A stretch of DNA of 64,000 nt from Siphonodentalium dalli (GCA_032622095.1 CP136069.1:82112958-82176957), one strand, 5' to 3'; shown: positions 45,718-56,038, counted from the stretch's first letter. A program made the numbers and translations. The notes: generated from the sequence alone by a model not told the origin.

Positions 45718-48066
45718 TCTATTCAGCCAATCTATCGTAATCAAGCAGGATTCAGTGGAGCGTGTTGGGGCTGTGGAAAACACGGACACAGAGTTGCCTT
45801 TTGTGCACAGAACAGGCAGAGCCAGTTGGCTGATAAGTTAAGTATAAATAATACTTGCCCAAAGGAATGTGAGAATTCCACAACTAGTAATGCTCTACAA
45901 TTTGGGGTTGGGTGTACTTTAACTCAAAATATTAATTCTCCAGTTGGAAGATTAAAGTCTCATTTAGATAAATGGGAACATATCGGAGCAAGTCCGTATA
46001 TATTGAGTATACTTAAAGAAGGATACCGAATTCCATTCATTGATTCGCCAGATGCAATTTTTCTACTAAATAATCGATCGGCAAGGGAAAATGCTGTTTT
46101 TGTAGAGGGTGAAATAGAAAAATTACTTAAAATGGGATGTATTGAATTAATACAAAATCAGTCAAAGGTTGTTAACCCATTGACGGTAGCTTTTGGAAAA
46201 CGGGGCAAGATGCGATTGGTTTTGGATTGCCGACACATTAATCCTTTTCTTGCAGATTTTGGTTGTAAATACGAAGATGGCAAAGTTGCTTTGGACATGT
46301 TTTCCACTGGTGATTGGTGTTTTACGTTTGATTTGAAATCTGCTTATCACCATTTGGTTATTCATCCAGATTATAGAGACTATTTAGGTTTCTCTTGGTC
46401 TTACGTAGACGGTGGTGTTATTTTCTACAGATTTGCTGTTTTACCATTTGGAATTGGGTCGGCCAGTTTTATTTTCTCAAAACTAATGAGGGAAGTTGTT
46501 AAATACTGGAGGGCCTCTGGATATCGCATAATAATGTTTTTAGACGACGGAATTGGGGCAGACATTGGCGAAATAGAGTCCAATGCGTTGGCTGTAAAAG
46601 TTAGATCGGATCTTTTGGAATGCGGTTTTTTTATAGCAGATGAGAAGTCTTGTTGGGTGGCTAAACAATCGGTTCCTTGGATTGGTTTTATCTGGGATAC
46701 TAGGATTGGTGTTGTGAAGGTTTCGGAAGAAAGAATTAATAAACTGGTTATGTGTATTAATTCAGCTTTGGCTCAGTTGTTGAAAAGTTATTTTTCAATT
46801 TTACCGGTCAGGTTTCTAGCTGGTATAGTAGGACAGATAAGTTCATTAAAATTAGTATTTGGGGATTTAGTCCAAAGAAATACAAGGGCGTTATATAGAT
46901 GCATTGTTTCCATGATGGGCTGGAATTCTTTGGTATTTGTGTCTGTGGAGGCGAGAGATGAGCTAACATATTGGAGAGATAATGTTTTCAGTTTAAACGC
47001 GTCGCCTATGGATTTCAAAGACACGGTAGTATTTGATTGTTCATTATATTTTGATGCTTCAGGATTGGGTTACGGTGGTTTTGTCGATAATCATGAGATT
47101 AAAGGTCAGTTGACCGATGGTTTAACAGAACGTCAGTTGACAATTGGTGGAGTTGTCGGTCAGTTGATCAGTATGACAACAAATAGTCATTTGACTAATT
47201 TTGCTCAATGTCATATGACAGAGACGGCAGTGGATACCGAGACGCAAGTATATTCGTCTTCTAGTAATTTGACTACAACTAAATGCAGTCGCGACGAAAA
47301 CATGGCTTGCTTATATAACGAAAGAACGAATTTTGAGCTAGATATAAATCCCGCTGATGTTTTAAATGTTACAGGCTGTTGGAATGAATTCGAAGCCGAT
47401 AAGAGTTCAACGTGGCGTGAAATTGAGGCTCTTCATAGAGTATTAAAGAGTTCTGTACCAATATTACAAAATTCAAATGTAAAGATTTTTACGGACAATC
47501 AAAATGTGGTCAAAATTCTTAAAATTGGAAGTAGAAAGAAAGAGTTGCACGGTATAGCATCTGAAATTCAAGACACATGTTCTAAGAATAACGTGTTTTT
47601 CCGTCCAATTTGGATACCGAGATCGGACAATTGTAAAGCAGACTTGCTAAGTAGAGTTGGAGACTCTGATGATTGGGGAATTTCTCCTCCAATGTTCAAT
47701 TTTTTGGACGACCTATGGGGTCCTCACACGGTAGATCGATTTGCATCTGTTTACAATGCGAAATGTAATCGGTTTAATAGCCGATGGTGGTGTCCGGGAA
47801 CCGAGGGTATCGATGCTTTCCAGCAAAATTGGGAAGGCGAAAATAATTGGCTGGTTCCTCCACCAAGATCGGTGATTAAAGTATTTAAGAAAATGTACGC
47901 TGAACGAGCGAATGGTACATTGATAACCCCTGAGTGGGTATCGGCTCCTTATTGGCCAATCATTTACGATGCGAAGGCTAATCATTTCGATGAAGCTATC
48001 AAACTGTTCATGTTTTTACCGGTGTGTAAGATTGAAACGGGCAGAGGAAATAACGGTATTTTTTAG
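45718..48066 (+). CDS. Gag C-terminal CCHC knuckle fused to reverse transcriptase/RNase H
   Basis: The frame is open from the insertion border at 45718 to the TAG at 48064-48066; the first Met is at 45826 but is probably internal. A CX2CX4HX4C zinc knuckle (CWGCGKHGHRVAFC, 45761-45802) joins gag to pol. RT motifs: GKMRLVLDCRHINPF, FTFDLKSAYHHLVIHP, LPFGIGSASFIFSKLM and the catalytic IIMFLDDGIG. RNase H: LYFDASGLGYGGF, WREIEALHRVL, VKIFTDNQNVVKIL and DNCKADLLSR supply D, E, D and D. About 90 residues rich in Thr/Gln/Ser separate the first RNase H strand from the WREIEAL helix, far longer than usual. A conserved tail (VDRFASVYNAKCNRFNSRWW, AFQQNWEGENNWLVPPP) is typical of Ngaro/DIRS pol. No protease is seen. 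The enzyme copies element RNA into DNA. Confidence 0.92.
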   Translation, partial: SIQPIYRNQAGFSGACWGCGKHGHRVAFCAQNRQSQLADKLSINNTCPKECENSTTSNALQFGVGCTLTQNINSPVGRLKSHLDKWEHIGASPYILSILKEGYRIPFIDSPDAIFLLNNRSARENAVFVEGEIEKLLKMGCIELIQNQSKVVNPLTVAFGKRGKMRLVLDCRHINPFLADFGCKYEDGKVALDMFSTGDWCFTFDLKSAYHHLVIHPDYRDYLGFSWSYVDGGVIFYRFAVLPFGIGSASFIFSKLMREVVKYWRASGYRIIMFLDDGIGADIGEIESNALAVKVRSDLLECGFFIADEKSCWVAKQSVPWIGFIWDTRIGVVKVSEERINKLVMCINSALAQLLKSYFSILPVRFLAGIVGQISSLKLVFGDLVQRNTRALYRCIVSMMGWNSLVFVSVEARDELTYWRDNVFSLNASPMDFKDTVVFDCSLYFDASGLGYGGFVDNHEIKGQLTDGLTERQLTIGGVVGQLISMTTNSHLTNFAQCHMTETAVDTETQVYSSSSNLTTTKCSRDENMACLYNERTNFELDINPADVLNVTGCWNEFEADKSSTWREIEALHRVLKSSVPILQNSNVKIFTDNQNVVKILKIGSRKKELHGIASEIQDTCSKNNVFFRPIWIPRSDNCKADLLSRVGDSDDWGISPPMFNFLDDLWGPHTVDRFASVYNAKCNRFNSRWWCPGTEGIDAFQQNWEGENNWLVPPPRSVIKVFKKMYAERANGTLITPEWVSAPYWPIIYDAKANHFDEAIKLFMFLPVCKIETGRGNNGIF

Positions 48067-48102
48067 AAGAAATCTACAATTTTTCAGTTAATTGCACTGA
48101 AA

Positions 48103-48175
48103 GTAAGATTTGATTAATCATACTGTGACATATCTACTGTGTTTGCTTAATTCGTGTGTATTGATTAATTTTCAG
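48103..48175 (+). other. Possible mini-intron between the RT and recombinase ORFs
   Basis: AA|GTAAGATTTGATTAATC ... GTGTGTATTGATTAATTTTCAG|AG gives a good donor, a T-rich tract and an acceptor 73 nt apart, nine bases upstream of the recombinase ATG. Its removal would not fuse the two ORFs, as the RT stop at 48064-48066 lies before it. Splicing from a donor further upstream to this acceptor could make a recombinase mRNA (inference). Confidence 0.35.
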
Positions 48176-48183
48176 AGCTGAAC

Positions 48184-49182
48184 ATGGGGCCTACGATTCG
48201 AGAGAAGTTGGCGGCTGCTGGGGTGTGCGATGACGGCGGTAAATATGAGAAACGTCTAATACATCATCTAATCGGGACCAGAAGTGACGGTACCAATAAA
48301 ACATACTTTAGTTCTTTCATGAAATGGAAAAGATACTGTGCGTCCAAAAACTTTGGCTGTTTGCCAGCAGAACCAATTCATGTCGCCATGTTCATATCGG
48401 ACGCTATGGACTCCGGCTCTTCGTCGAGTTCGGTGAATGTTTTGTTTTATGCGATTAAGTGGGCGCACACCATAAACGGTTTAACAGACCCCACCGGCAA
48501 CGGCTTGGTGAAAATGATGTTGGAATCAGCAAAGCGCAACTCTTCTAAAGTGGTTAATAAGAAACAGCCAGTTACAGCAGACATGCTAAAGGAACTTTGT
48601 TCTCAGTATACTGACAATAATGATTTGGCAGTAATTCGCGATTTATGTATGATTTTGATCAGTTTTGCAGGTTTTTTGAGATACGATCAGCTAAGTAATT
48701 TAATGTGTAGTGACATAAAAATTTGTGATGAATATTTAGCAGTTACAATTAAGAAAAGTAAGACAGACCAATATCGAGATGGAAAAGAGGTGTTGATTTC
48801 AAAGGGGGATAGTTGTGCTTGTCCACATAAAATGTTTTTAAAATATTCAAATATAGCCGGTTTGGATTTTTCATCAAATATGTTTGTGTTCCGACCTATA
48901 AATAGGTCAGGAAGCAAATGTTCACTCATTTCTAAAAACAAAATATTGAGTTACACTAGGACAAGGGAATGCATTTTACAAAGACTTAAGATGGTTACTG
49001 GAAATCTCAATATCGGTCTGCATTCTTTACGATCAGGAGGGGCTTCGGAAGCCGCAAGCAAAAACGTCACAGAAAGATGTTTAAAACGCCATGGGCGTTG
49101 GAGGTCTGATGTGTGTAAGGATGGCTATGTTAAAGATACTCTGGAAAATCGTCTCAGTGTGACGAGAGCTCTGAATCTTTGA
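48184..49182 (+). CDS. Tyrosine recombinase of the Ngaro/PAT-like element
   Basis: 332 aa, ATG in the context GAACATGG, 117 bp after the RT stop. The N-terminal core-binding region (residues ~35-110) has THLIGTRSDGTNKTYFSSF-like helices and EPIHVAMFISDAMDSG. The catalytic domain shows FLRYDQLSNLMCSDI (first catalytic Arg), KSKTDQYRDG (beta-hairpin Lys), GLHSLRSGGASEAA (H-x-x-R), KRHGRWRSD (His/Trp position) and a final GYVKDT with the nucleophilic Tyr. Length and motif spacing match recombinases of DIRS/Ngaro elements, which integrate a circular DNA intermediate in place of a DDE integrase. All catalytic residues are present and no stop interrupts the frame, so it is likely functional. Confidence 0.93.
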   Translation: MGPTIREKLAAAGVCDDGGKYEKRLIHHLIGTRSDGTNKTYFSSFMKWKRYCASKNFGCLPAEPIHVAMFISDAMDSGSSSSSVNVLFYAIKWAHTINGLTDPTGNGLVKMMLESAKRNSSKVVNKKQPVTADMLKELCSQYTDNNDLAVIRDLCMILISFAGFLRYDQLSNLMCSDIKICDEYLAVTIKKSKTDQYRDGKEVLISKGDSCACPHKMFLKYSNIAGLDFSSNMFVFRPINRSGSKCSLISKNKILSYTRTRECILQRLKMVTGNLNIGLHSLRSGGASEAASKNVTERCLKRHGRWRSDVCKDGYVKDTLENRLSVTRALNL

Positions 49183-49293
49183 AGTTGTAATTACTATTGT
49201 TGTCCATGCTCATTGCAATGTATATATTTAAAGTCATGTCTAACACGTTCGTTACATATGTAAATGTTTACATGCCGCTCTTTGTTCTTTTTC

Positions 49294-49356
49294 AATGCGC
49301 ACATCGCTTCGTGGCAGAAGAGTGTTATTGTTGTTTATTTGGGGTTAGGGAAGACT
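49294..49356 (+). repeat. Split direct repeat B1
   Basis: 63 bp starting AATGCGCACATCGCTTCGTG and ending GGGTTAGGGAAGACT, identical to 49998-50060 and directly abutting A2. Confidence 0.92.
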
Positions 49357-49546
49357 TATATTTTCCCGCGTTTCGCCAAGTATAGCGGGAAAATTATGTC
49401 TTGTACCGTTGCACGAAATAAACAACTCAGGAGTATTGACCAATGGGGAGTCCCATATATTGGTCACGTGATGTTTTAGTGAACGATCGAGAATATTCTG
49501 TGTAGAGTCAGTTTTCAAGCGAAACGCGTGACGATAGCACACAATT
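49357..49546 (+). repeat. Split direct repeat A2
   Basis: 190-bp copy of A1 (36837-37026) with one difference, starting directly after B1 as expected for the B1A2 junction. Confidence 0.92.
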
Positions 49547-49997
49547 ATACAAACTAAACGAATGTAATTCGGTTTCCCAAAGAGATATATAGAAGATAAT
49601 TTTGCACTTTATATACAGTGTGCTTATTTTTTATGTTTACAAAAGTACTTTTATTGAGTTTTTTATATTTATTTGTGTGAACTCCGGACACCAATTTTGT
49701 TGCGTAGCAGTACATGGCACTTGTACAGTTTTCCGGAGACAGGTTTCCATAGGTTTTTTCCCAAAAACGGTTTTATCTATGGTTTTTCCTGAACGGTTAC
49801 GGAACATTAGACTAGGTAAATAGAGCAGGGAGAAATAATTTAGTGTTTCGTGTGATTATTATTTTGAATGCGTGAATATATAGTTATAATTTGATATTGT
49901 TTTCACAGTGCTTCACATTACAAACAATGTGAGTGAAATATGAATTGCCGTGATTGTGCACACCCTGGATGTAATTATATATATGGCGTCCTCAATA
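49547..49997 (+). other. Spacer between A2 and B2
   Basis: 451 bp without a recognisable domain (a 73-aa frame at 49602-49823 has only hydrophobic character). It is presumably part of the 3' non-coding region of the retroelement, as it is bounded on both sides by its repeats. Confidence 0.6.
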
Positions 49998-50060
49998 AAT
50001 GCGCACATCGCTTCGTGGCAGAAGAGTGTTATTGTTGTTTATTTGGGGTTAGGGAAGACT
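49998..50060 (+). repeat. Split direct repeat B2, 3' end of the retroelement
   Basis: Perfect copy of B1. The sequence after GGGAAGACT (AATCTG) differs from that after B1 (TATATT), marking the element's right border. Confidence 0.92.
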
Positions 50061-50426
50061 AATCTGTTTCAATGGATAAATGGTTGGCTTATTCTCACTT
50101 ATCCGACAGGGATGTGCGAACGCATCAATGCGGGCAGGTTATAGTCTGTTTGTATAATGCGTGACTAGTGATCCCATCGCAACAGGCAGTGTTTGTTTAA
50201 GTAAAGTGTAGCCCAAACTTACCGGCAATAACGTTATATCACGATATGACCTCTTGTCACTGAAAACAACTCAAGTGAGTGATTATCAATGACCACAGAT
50301 CGTCATATTCTCACGCTATAATATATTAAAAACAAAAACAATTCTTATATTTATATCACAATTTATAACGCTATTTATTATATACCGATCTGTAAAATAG
50401 AAGAGGCCTATAATGAATCTACGATA
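50061..50426. other. Unannotated non-coding stretch
   Basis: No gene or repeat recognised. Confidence 0.4.
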
Positions 50427-50434
50427 CTGCAAGC

Positions 50435-51134
50435 AAGCCTTGAAATAGCGTGTCTGTCATTTGCAGAATGAGGTCCCCAGAGGGTGAATTTAGTGATGCT
50501 ACCCCACATAGCGGGCTAGCATCACCAAATTCACCCTCTGTGAACCTCATTCTGCTGAGGTGTAAGCAGAATGAGGCCCACAGAGGGTGAATTTGGTGTA
50601 AACAATATTTATTCCCAATACAAAACAAGTTGAATATTTTACAAAAATGCTAATGGATGAGTATGGGTGATTGGAAAGGGATGAGACAACAAGCCTATAT
50701 TGTGGCTTTTTTGTAAGTCCTCTCCCAGATCGCTTAAATTTTCCGAACTACATAAGGCCGTTCGAGCGTGTCAGACGGGAATTTTTCTGGTTTGTACTTT
50801 AAATAACTTATTGGTGATTTTGATATAGATCGCACTCAACAAAAGATAACAAGAGATAAGATAAGAACTGGAGTGGGGTGTGATTAAGGAATTAAAGGTA
50901 ACCAATGTGACGAAAGGAGAGTAGTTAGGTTTAAGAAAGGTCAGAAAGATAGGATTGTCAATGGGGGCGGGGTAGTTTAACATTCGGCTGTAGAATTATA
51001 TGTCAATTGTGTATAACTTGGCGTACAGGGTGAATTTGGTGATGCTAGCCCGCTATGCGGGGTAGCATCACTAACTAAATTCACCCTCTGGGGACCTCAT
51101 TCTGCAAATGACATACACCCTATTTCAATGCTTG
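50435..51134. mobile_element. 700-bp hAT-type MITE
   Basis: CAAGCCTTGAAATAGCGTGT (50435) and the reverse complement of 51115-51134 (CAAGCATTGAAATAGGGTGT) are inverted, and similarity continues for ~110 bp. A perfect 8-bp duplication ACTGCAAG flanks it (50427-50434 and 51135-51142). Each TIR contains its own hairpin, GTGATGCTACCCC-CATAGCGGG-CTAGCATCAC. The segment GCAGAATGAGG...AGAGGGTGAATTT is repeated three times on the left and once on the right. Non-coding. Confidence 0.85.
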
Positions 51135-51142
51135 ACTGCAAG

Positions 51143-52690
51143 TATAAACAACGGTGGTCGGGTCAGACCACAGCAGAGAAAATAAAGGAGCGTCAACAAC
51201 AGCGGCACTACAAGCACAGTCCTAGGAATCACTGTCCATATAATATTAAATTTGATTAAAATATAACAAATAGATCTAGATACATTACCTCCACTATACA
51301 GATAACAGGTGCAGTTAGGCAACATCAGATTTTGTTATTATGTAAACAATCATCTCATTGGCTAGAGACCACCCCGTGTGCTCTATCACTAAAACGAACA
51401 ATTGGATTTTTCGTTCGAACAAATTGCATTTATCTCCCCACAATTGACATGTGACAATTAAGTTAATTGTTCTTAATGCGCTCGTTGGGTCATATCAACT
51501 CTACCTGGTCTGATTTGTACATAAATCGTGATTTTCCATCCAAATATCACCATAAATTCACATTTATGGAATTGGTGAAAATCATTTTTTGCTGACGCGG
51601 TAGTGTCTCTATTCAGTTCCTTATTACAATTACTTATTTAAAATTTGCAGCCAATCCCAGTACAAGTTATCTCCCATTGCCGCTCTTGGGATGCGGAGCA
51701 AAACGGGAGCTTGGAATATAAAATTTGCTTTCACATCTCAAGTTATCAACCACCCCTAGGGCCCTACTTGAAAATATATAGATATATTAGTTTGAGATGA
51801 TCATTTCTATATTTCTCTAGTAATGAGAATGAGTTAAAATGTGCACTTAGTAGTTTAGAGCAGGGCCAGTTTTACCACACCCGACGTCTGTTTACTCACA
51901 TCCGTAATCCCTTTTATTCGGATTATCACCGGGTGCGAATAAGTAAAATGGTATTTATAGAATGGATATGTTTTTCCAAAATCGTAAAGAATTCCACCGA
52001 GTTTGCACCTGAAGGAATATTCGAGTAACTAACAGCTATTTTCTCGTAAGTGGGTAAAGATACTAACAATCTGAACACACCATCGTTTCAAGAAAAAAAT
52101 ACGGAATATGATGATATAAACTCAGAATTCGCGAATGTTTGTGTGGCATAAAAATGTGTACTCTGTATTTTCTTGCAAATCATCTGCCAATGAAAATGCA
52201 GTATACAAAATTTTTACTTGCCAAACTGGTATATATATTAATATAATAACTAACTATAATATATTGATTTAATATTATTAAATAATATTTTATTCAACTA
52301 ACAGTGATTCCTAGGGACTGTGCTACAAGGGGGGTTATATGTAAATGGCTATTGAATATCTTGTATGTGATGATGTAATGGTTATTATTTTATTGTATAT
52401 GTAGTATAAATGTATTCCGTAATATTATAATAAGTCGTTAAGTGCAACTGTTGTTCAAATGAATTACCGGTAAATCAGCCCAAATGTTGCTTAAATGAAA
52501 ATACTGTAAAACTGTTAAAAACCTAAGTAACTGCCGATACAGACTATAAGCATCAACTCTTTCATGTCGAGGATTATCACACCTACCTCCGATATCATAC
52601 GTGCCGGACAGGTGAGAACATCTCAAATGGTTGACATGCCATGCATTCCTCAAATCCGTGAGAGCTTTCCAATGAATGGCAACAAGCCAT
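51143..52690. other. Unannotated non-coding stretch
   Basis: No convincing gene. A plain TATA/ATTATT-rich region lies at 52230-52300. Confidence 0.4.
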
Positions 52691-52697
52691 ATTTCCA

Positions 52698-52764
52698 ACT
52701 AAATCCTGAAAAGTTACCCATACTTCTGCTTTGGTTAAGGAGTCGATTATTTAGGGCATTACTG
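52698..52764. mobile_element. Half of a Tc1-like MITE
   Basis: CTAAATCCTGAAAAGTTACC, TACTTCTGCTTTGGTTAAG and TTATTTAGGGCATTACTG match the right half of the MITEs at 34284 and 34459. TA follows at 52765-52766. The left half is missing. Confidence 0.7.
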
Positions 52765-53150
52765 TAGCAGACAACATAAATGGTCCTTAAAATGTTTTGT
52801 GATTAAATCTGTTTATTTTATTTGTAAACAGTTCCTGTTCTTGTTGTGATGCCATTCATTTTCTGAATGAACCATGTTCTCTTGTGTTTTCTCTAATGCT
52901 AATAAATACATTAAGAATAAAAAAAATTGTTGAAAACTTGTATCCTTAGTCATCGATCCATCCAAGCAAAAGTATGAATATTTCTACTAGTAAATTGTGT
53001 CCCCTCTACCCCCCCCCCCATCTTTAATCACAGGTAACAGTGACATGGGGTATGCATTCTATGTACCATGCAAAAAATACACGATTCCTGTGTTCCAGAA
53101 AAGGGGTAACATCCGCCTACCGCGGTAGTAGTGAACTGCAAATGGTCATT

Positions 53151-53838
53151 ATTGTCCCCCGAAAAAAATATTTTTGGGGGACTATAGAAACGGGGTCCGT
53201 CCGTTCGTCCGTCCAGTCGTCCAGTCGTCCGTTCGTCCGTCCGTCCGTCACACTTTTGAGTACCTTCATGGTGTAATCATCTCCTCCTACAGATTTCATC
53301 CCAGAGATTTGAAACTTCAGAATATTGTTGCCCATATATTGAAGATGTGCAACATGTATATAGATGACGGAAAAATTATTTTTTGACAGAGTTATTAACC
53401 CTTTTCGACTTAGAAAATCTCAACATATTTTCAGTATGAGGGTACCTTCATGGTGTAATCAACTCCTCCCACAGTTTTCATCCTAGAGATTTGAAACTTC
53501 AGAATATTATTGCCCATATATTGAAGATGTACAACATGTATATAGATGACGGAAAAATTATTTTTTGACAGTTAATAACCCTTTTCGACTATGAAGGTAC
53601 CTTCATGGTGTAATAAACTCCTCCTACAGTTTTGATTGTAGATATTTGAAACTTCAGATTATTGTTATCCACATATTGGAGATTTGCAACATGTATATAG
53701 AGGACGGAAAAACTATTTTTTTACGGAGTTATTAACCCTTTTCGACTTAGAAAATTTCAACATTTCAAAATTTCAAAAAAAATTCATCGACTTGCCACTT
53801 TTTCGGGGGACACTGTGGTCAGCTGACCTTTTATTAGA
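53151..53838 (-). mobile_element. Complete-looking core-repeat element, reverse orientation
   Basis: The terminal hairpin GTCCCCCGAAAAA...TTTTTGGGGGAC (53154-53182) is followed by a (CCGTCCGTTCGT)n tract (53197-53250) and three ~195-bp units with CCTTCATGGTGTAATCA (53261, 53445, 53591). It ends with CACTTTTTCGGGGGACACTG then TGGTCAGCTGACCTTTTA, the reverse complement of the left end at 15091. Non-coding. Confidence 0.7.
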
Positions 53839-53939
53839 TCACCAACAACTACTTTGAAGTCTCTCACATTGAAGTAAATAAATTAGAAAATAATTAAATT
53901 GCCATCTAAATTTACGAATGTCTGTCTGTCTTTCTGTGT

Positions 53940-54510
53940 TCTAAAGAAGTTAACGTGGGAGCATCTACCGTGACATCAAGGAGTCTAACAGTGGTAACGT
54001 TTTACGAGGAAGATAGTGGTTAGCATTTTCGAAAGTTATGCTGTTCTTGTAAGGGGCAGAAAAGGGGGAGCTAGGGCAGCACAAAAAATTGTCGCTAATT
54101 TCCACCAAACTTATACACAATCATCTCCATGATATGATGATTTGAATTATGTGGTTTAAAGATGTCAAAGTGTTGTCGTTTGAGTTAAGGGTGCACGGAA
54201 GGGGGAGTACCACAATTGATAAAAGAAATATTTTTAGCGCAGATTTCCACTAAATTGAGACATATTCTTCTCCATGATTGGTGCCGTTTGGATGAGAGCA
54301 TGTGGGTACTAAAGTTGATAACAATTTGTTTAGTCGCCGATACCACCAAACTTATACATAATCACCTCCATGATATCAGGAGTCTAATGATGTGGTTCAA
54401 ATTTTAGGTGTCAAAAGTAGCGTCATTCCGAGTCAGGGGTGCACTGAAGGGGGAGGGGTACCAAAAATTGATAAAAAAGTTTTGCGCCGATTTTCACAAA
54501 ATTAATTCAC
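53940..54510 (+). repeat. Three degenerate ~190-bp direct repeats
   Basis: GAAGGGGGAG, AAAATTGATAAAA, GCGC-GATTTCCAC-AAA and CTCCATGATATGA/CAGGAGTCTAATGATGTGGTT blocks recur at about 54060-54180, 54190-54390 and 54440-54520. Confidence 0.55.
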
Positions 54511-54799
54511 CTTCTGCTCCATCAGCTGTATTTCTGTAGAGTTGCAGCGTGTGGCGAATTATATATTTAGTTTTTGGATAAAAACCTTAGTGCTATTTCA
54601 TTGTGCAATTTTTCTATATTTCCGACTTTTAAACTCTGAATTAATCGAAATCGTAAGTTTATTCGGCGTCATCCAAACACAAACGCACAAGGCTGGTGAA
54701 GGGCAAAGTGTTTTGGAACGCACATGCACAACGTCAGTTCGCGCATAAAATAGTTGTTTTACGTGGGTGGAAGGTATTTGAAATAATAGCGCATAACCC

Positions 54800-55245
54800 T
54801 GCATAACCAAATGAAAATCGTCATTACCCAAACGCGTCATTACCCAAATTCTCTTTCGCGTTTGGGTAATGACGCAGCTTTTATGTTGAATGTAGATAAG
54901 TTTAATTGTATAAGTAGTATCGGTGGATGATCTAACTGTTTTTTGGACACACACAAGGTCAATATGTTCATAAATTAGTTGATTTCCGTGATCGGAAAAA
55001 TTCGCGCCATTGCATAATCCACAAAAGGCGTTTGGTTAACGACGTTTGGGTAATGATTTTTATTTTCAATATACCGTAAAATACACGCAATTTACCATGA
55101 CAGTGAGTATATAATTCGTGTATTCACACCAATATGAGTGCGTTAACTGGACAGAATTAATGCCATTTTCCAAACAAGACCGGCCAGCGCCATTATACAA
55201 ACGATGCGCCATTACCCAAACAAATTAGTCATTACCCAAACGCAA
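54800..55245. repeat. Scattered CATTACCCAAACG motif in both orientations
   Basis: The motif TCATTACCCAAACG occurs at about 54821, 54837, 55210 and 55228. Its reverse complement CGTTTGGGTAATGA occurs at 54859 and 55044, with a degenerate copy near 54660. The pair at 54834-54875 forms a hairpin. Confidence 0.75.
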
Positions 55246-55430
55246 AAATCATCGGTGCTCATCATTGTTGCTTGTCTACGGAATATCAGGAAATTCAGGA
55301 ATAGTTATCACTATTTTCTATATTGTTTATTAACTTTTGACTTGTTGAATAACATTGTTGTGCATTTTATGGATTTATATATATGGGTCTGTAAGCTAGT
55401 TCGGGCCTAATGGGCTTGATATCATTGGTG

Positions 55431-55607
55431 GATCATATAATAAAACACTTATTGCATGGTTTCGAGGTTGACATGGGGATTTATCAACCCCTGGAAGTTA
55501 ATATTCACCTCGCGGCCTGCGGCCTCGGTAGATATTAACTTCCTTGGGTTGATAAATCCTCACGTCAACCTCGAAACCATGCAATAAATGTATATTATTA
55601 TATGATC
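55431..55607. mobile_element. Palindromic MITE, family P1 copy 1
   Basis: Near-perfect foldback: GATCATATAATAAAAC, TTATTGCATGGTTTCGAGG, TTGAC-TG-GGATTTATCAACCC and GAAGTTAATAT each occur in both arms around a GGCCTGCGGCC centre (55514-55524). Confidence 0.85.
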
Positions 55608-55822
55608 ATAAGTTTCTTTCCCAATTCCTATGTTATAACATAACGAAAAAATAGAGATATCTAATGATGTTCACCCCATTAATCAAACAAGAGGTTAATA
55701 ACAGTTATGAGTGACGTCAGATACTTCAGGGGTTAACATAACTTATTATCAGACCTGAAAATAGATCATGTTTTCTCAGCGACGTTCAACGTCACAACGT
55801 CTTGTCCAATCAAAGCGCGTTT

Positions 55823-55992
55823 CATATAATAAAACAGTTATCGCATTGTTTCTTGGTTGACACGAGGAATTGTCAGCCCTTGGCAATCAATATTCACCTC
55901 GGCCTACGGCCTTGGTGAATATTGACTTCCTCGGGTTGACAATTCCTCGTGTCAACCTCGAAACAATGCGATAACTGTTTATTATTACTCTC
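55823..55992. mobile_element. Palindromic MITE, family P1 copy 2
   Basis: Same plan and partly the same words as 55431-55607: CATATAATAAAACAGTTATC, GCATTGTTTC, GGTTGACACGAGGAATTGTC, AATATTCACC and a GGCCTACGGCC centre. About 20-30% diverged from copy 1. Confidence 0.85.
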
Positions 55993-56038
55993 CTATGCGC
56001 GATTTCCATTGAAAACGCCGTTAATTAATGTTGGTAAT

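Larger units (their letters stand above)
36837..50060 (+). mobile_element. Ngaro/PAT-like tyrosine-recombinase retrotransposon carrying nested insertions
   Basis: Split direct repeats in the order A1 (36837-37026), internal ORFs, B1 (49294-49356), A2 (49357-49546), B2 (49998-50060) delimit the element. Inside, in one orientation, are gag (interrupted), a CCHC knuckle, reverse transcriptase/RNase H and a tyrosine recombinase. There is no integrase, protease or methyltransferase. The A1-body-B1-A2-B2 architecture is established for Ngaro and PAT groups, not for DIRS1, which has inverted ends and an internal complementary region. A1 and A2 differ at one base in 190 (36864 G, 49384 A) and B1/B2 are identical, so it inserted recently, yet two later insertions split gag. 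Without the insertions the element would be about 5.1 kb. Confidence 0.9.

Noticed and set aside
46162-48941. Minus-strand open frames within RT/RNase H and recombinase
   Set aside because: Shadows of strongly supported plus-strand coding sequence.
36837-50060. Classification as a DIRS1-type element
   Set aside because: No inverted terminal repeats, internal complementary region or methyltransferase domain seen; direct split repeats fit Ngaro/PAT better.
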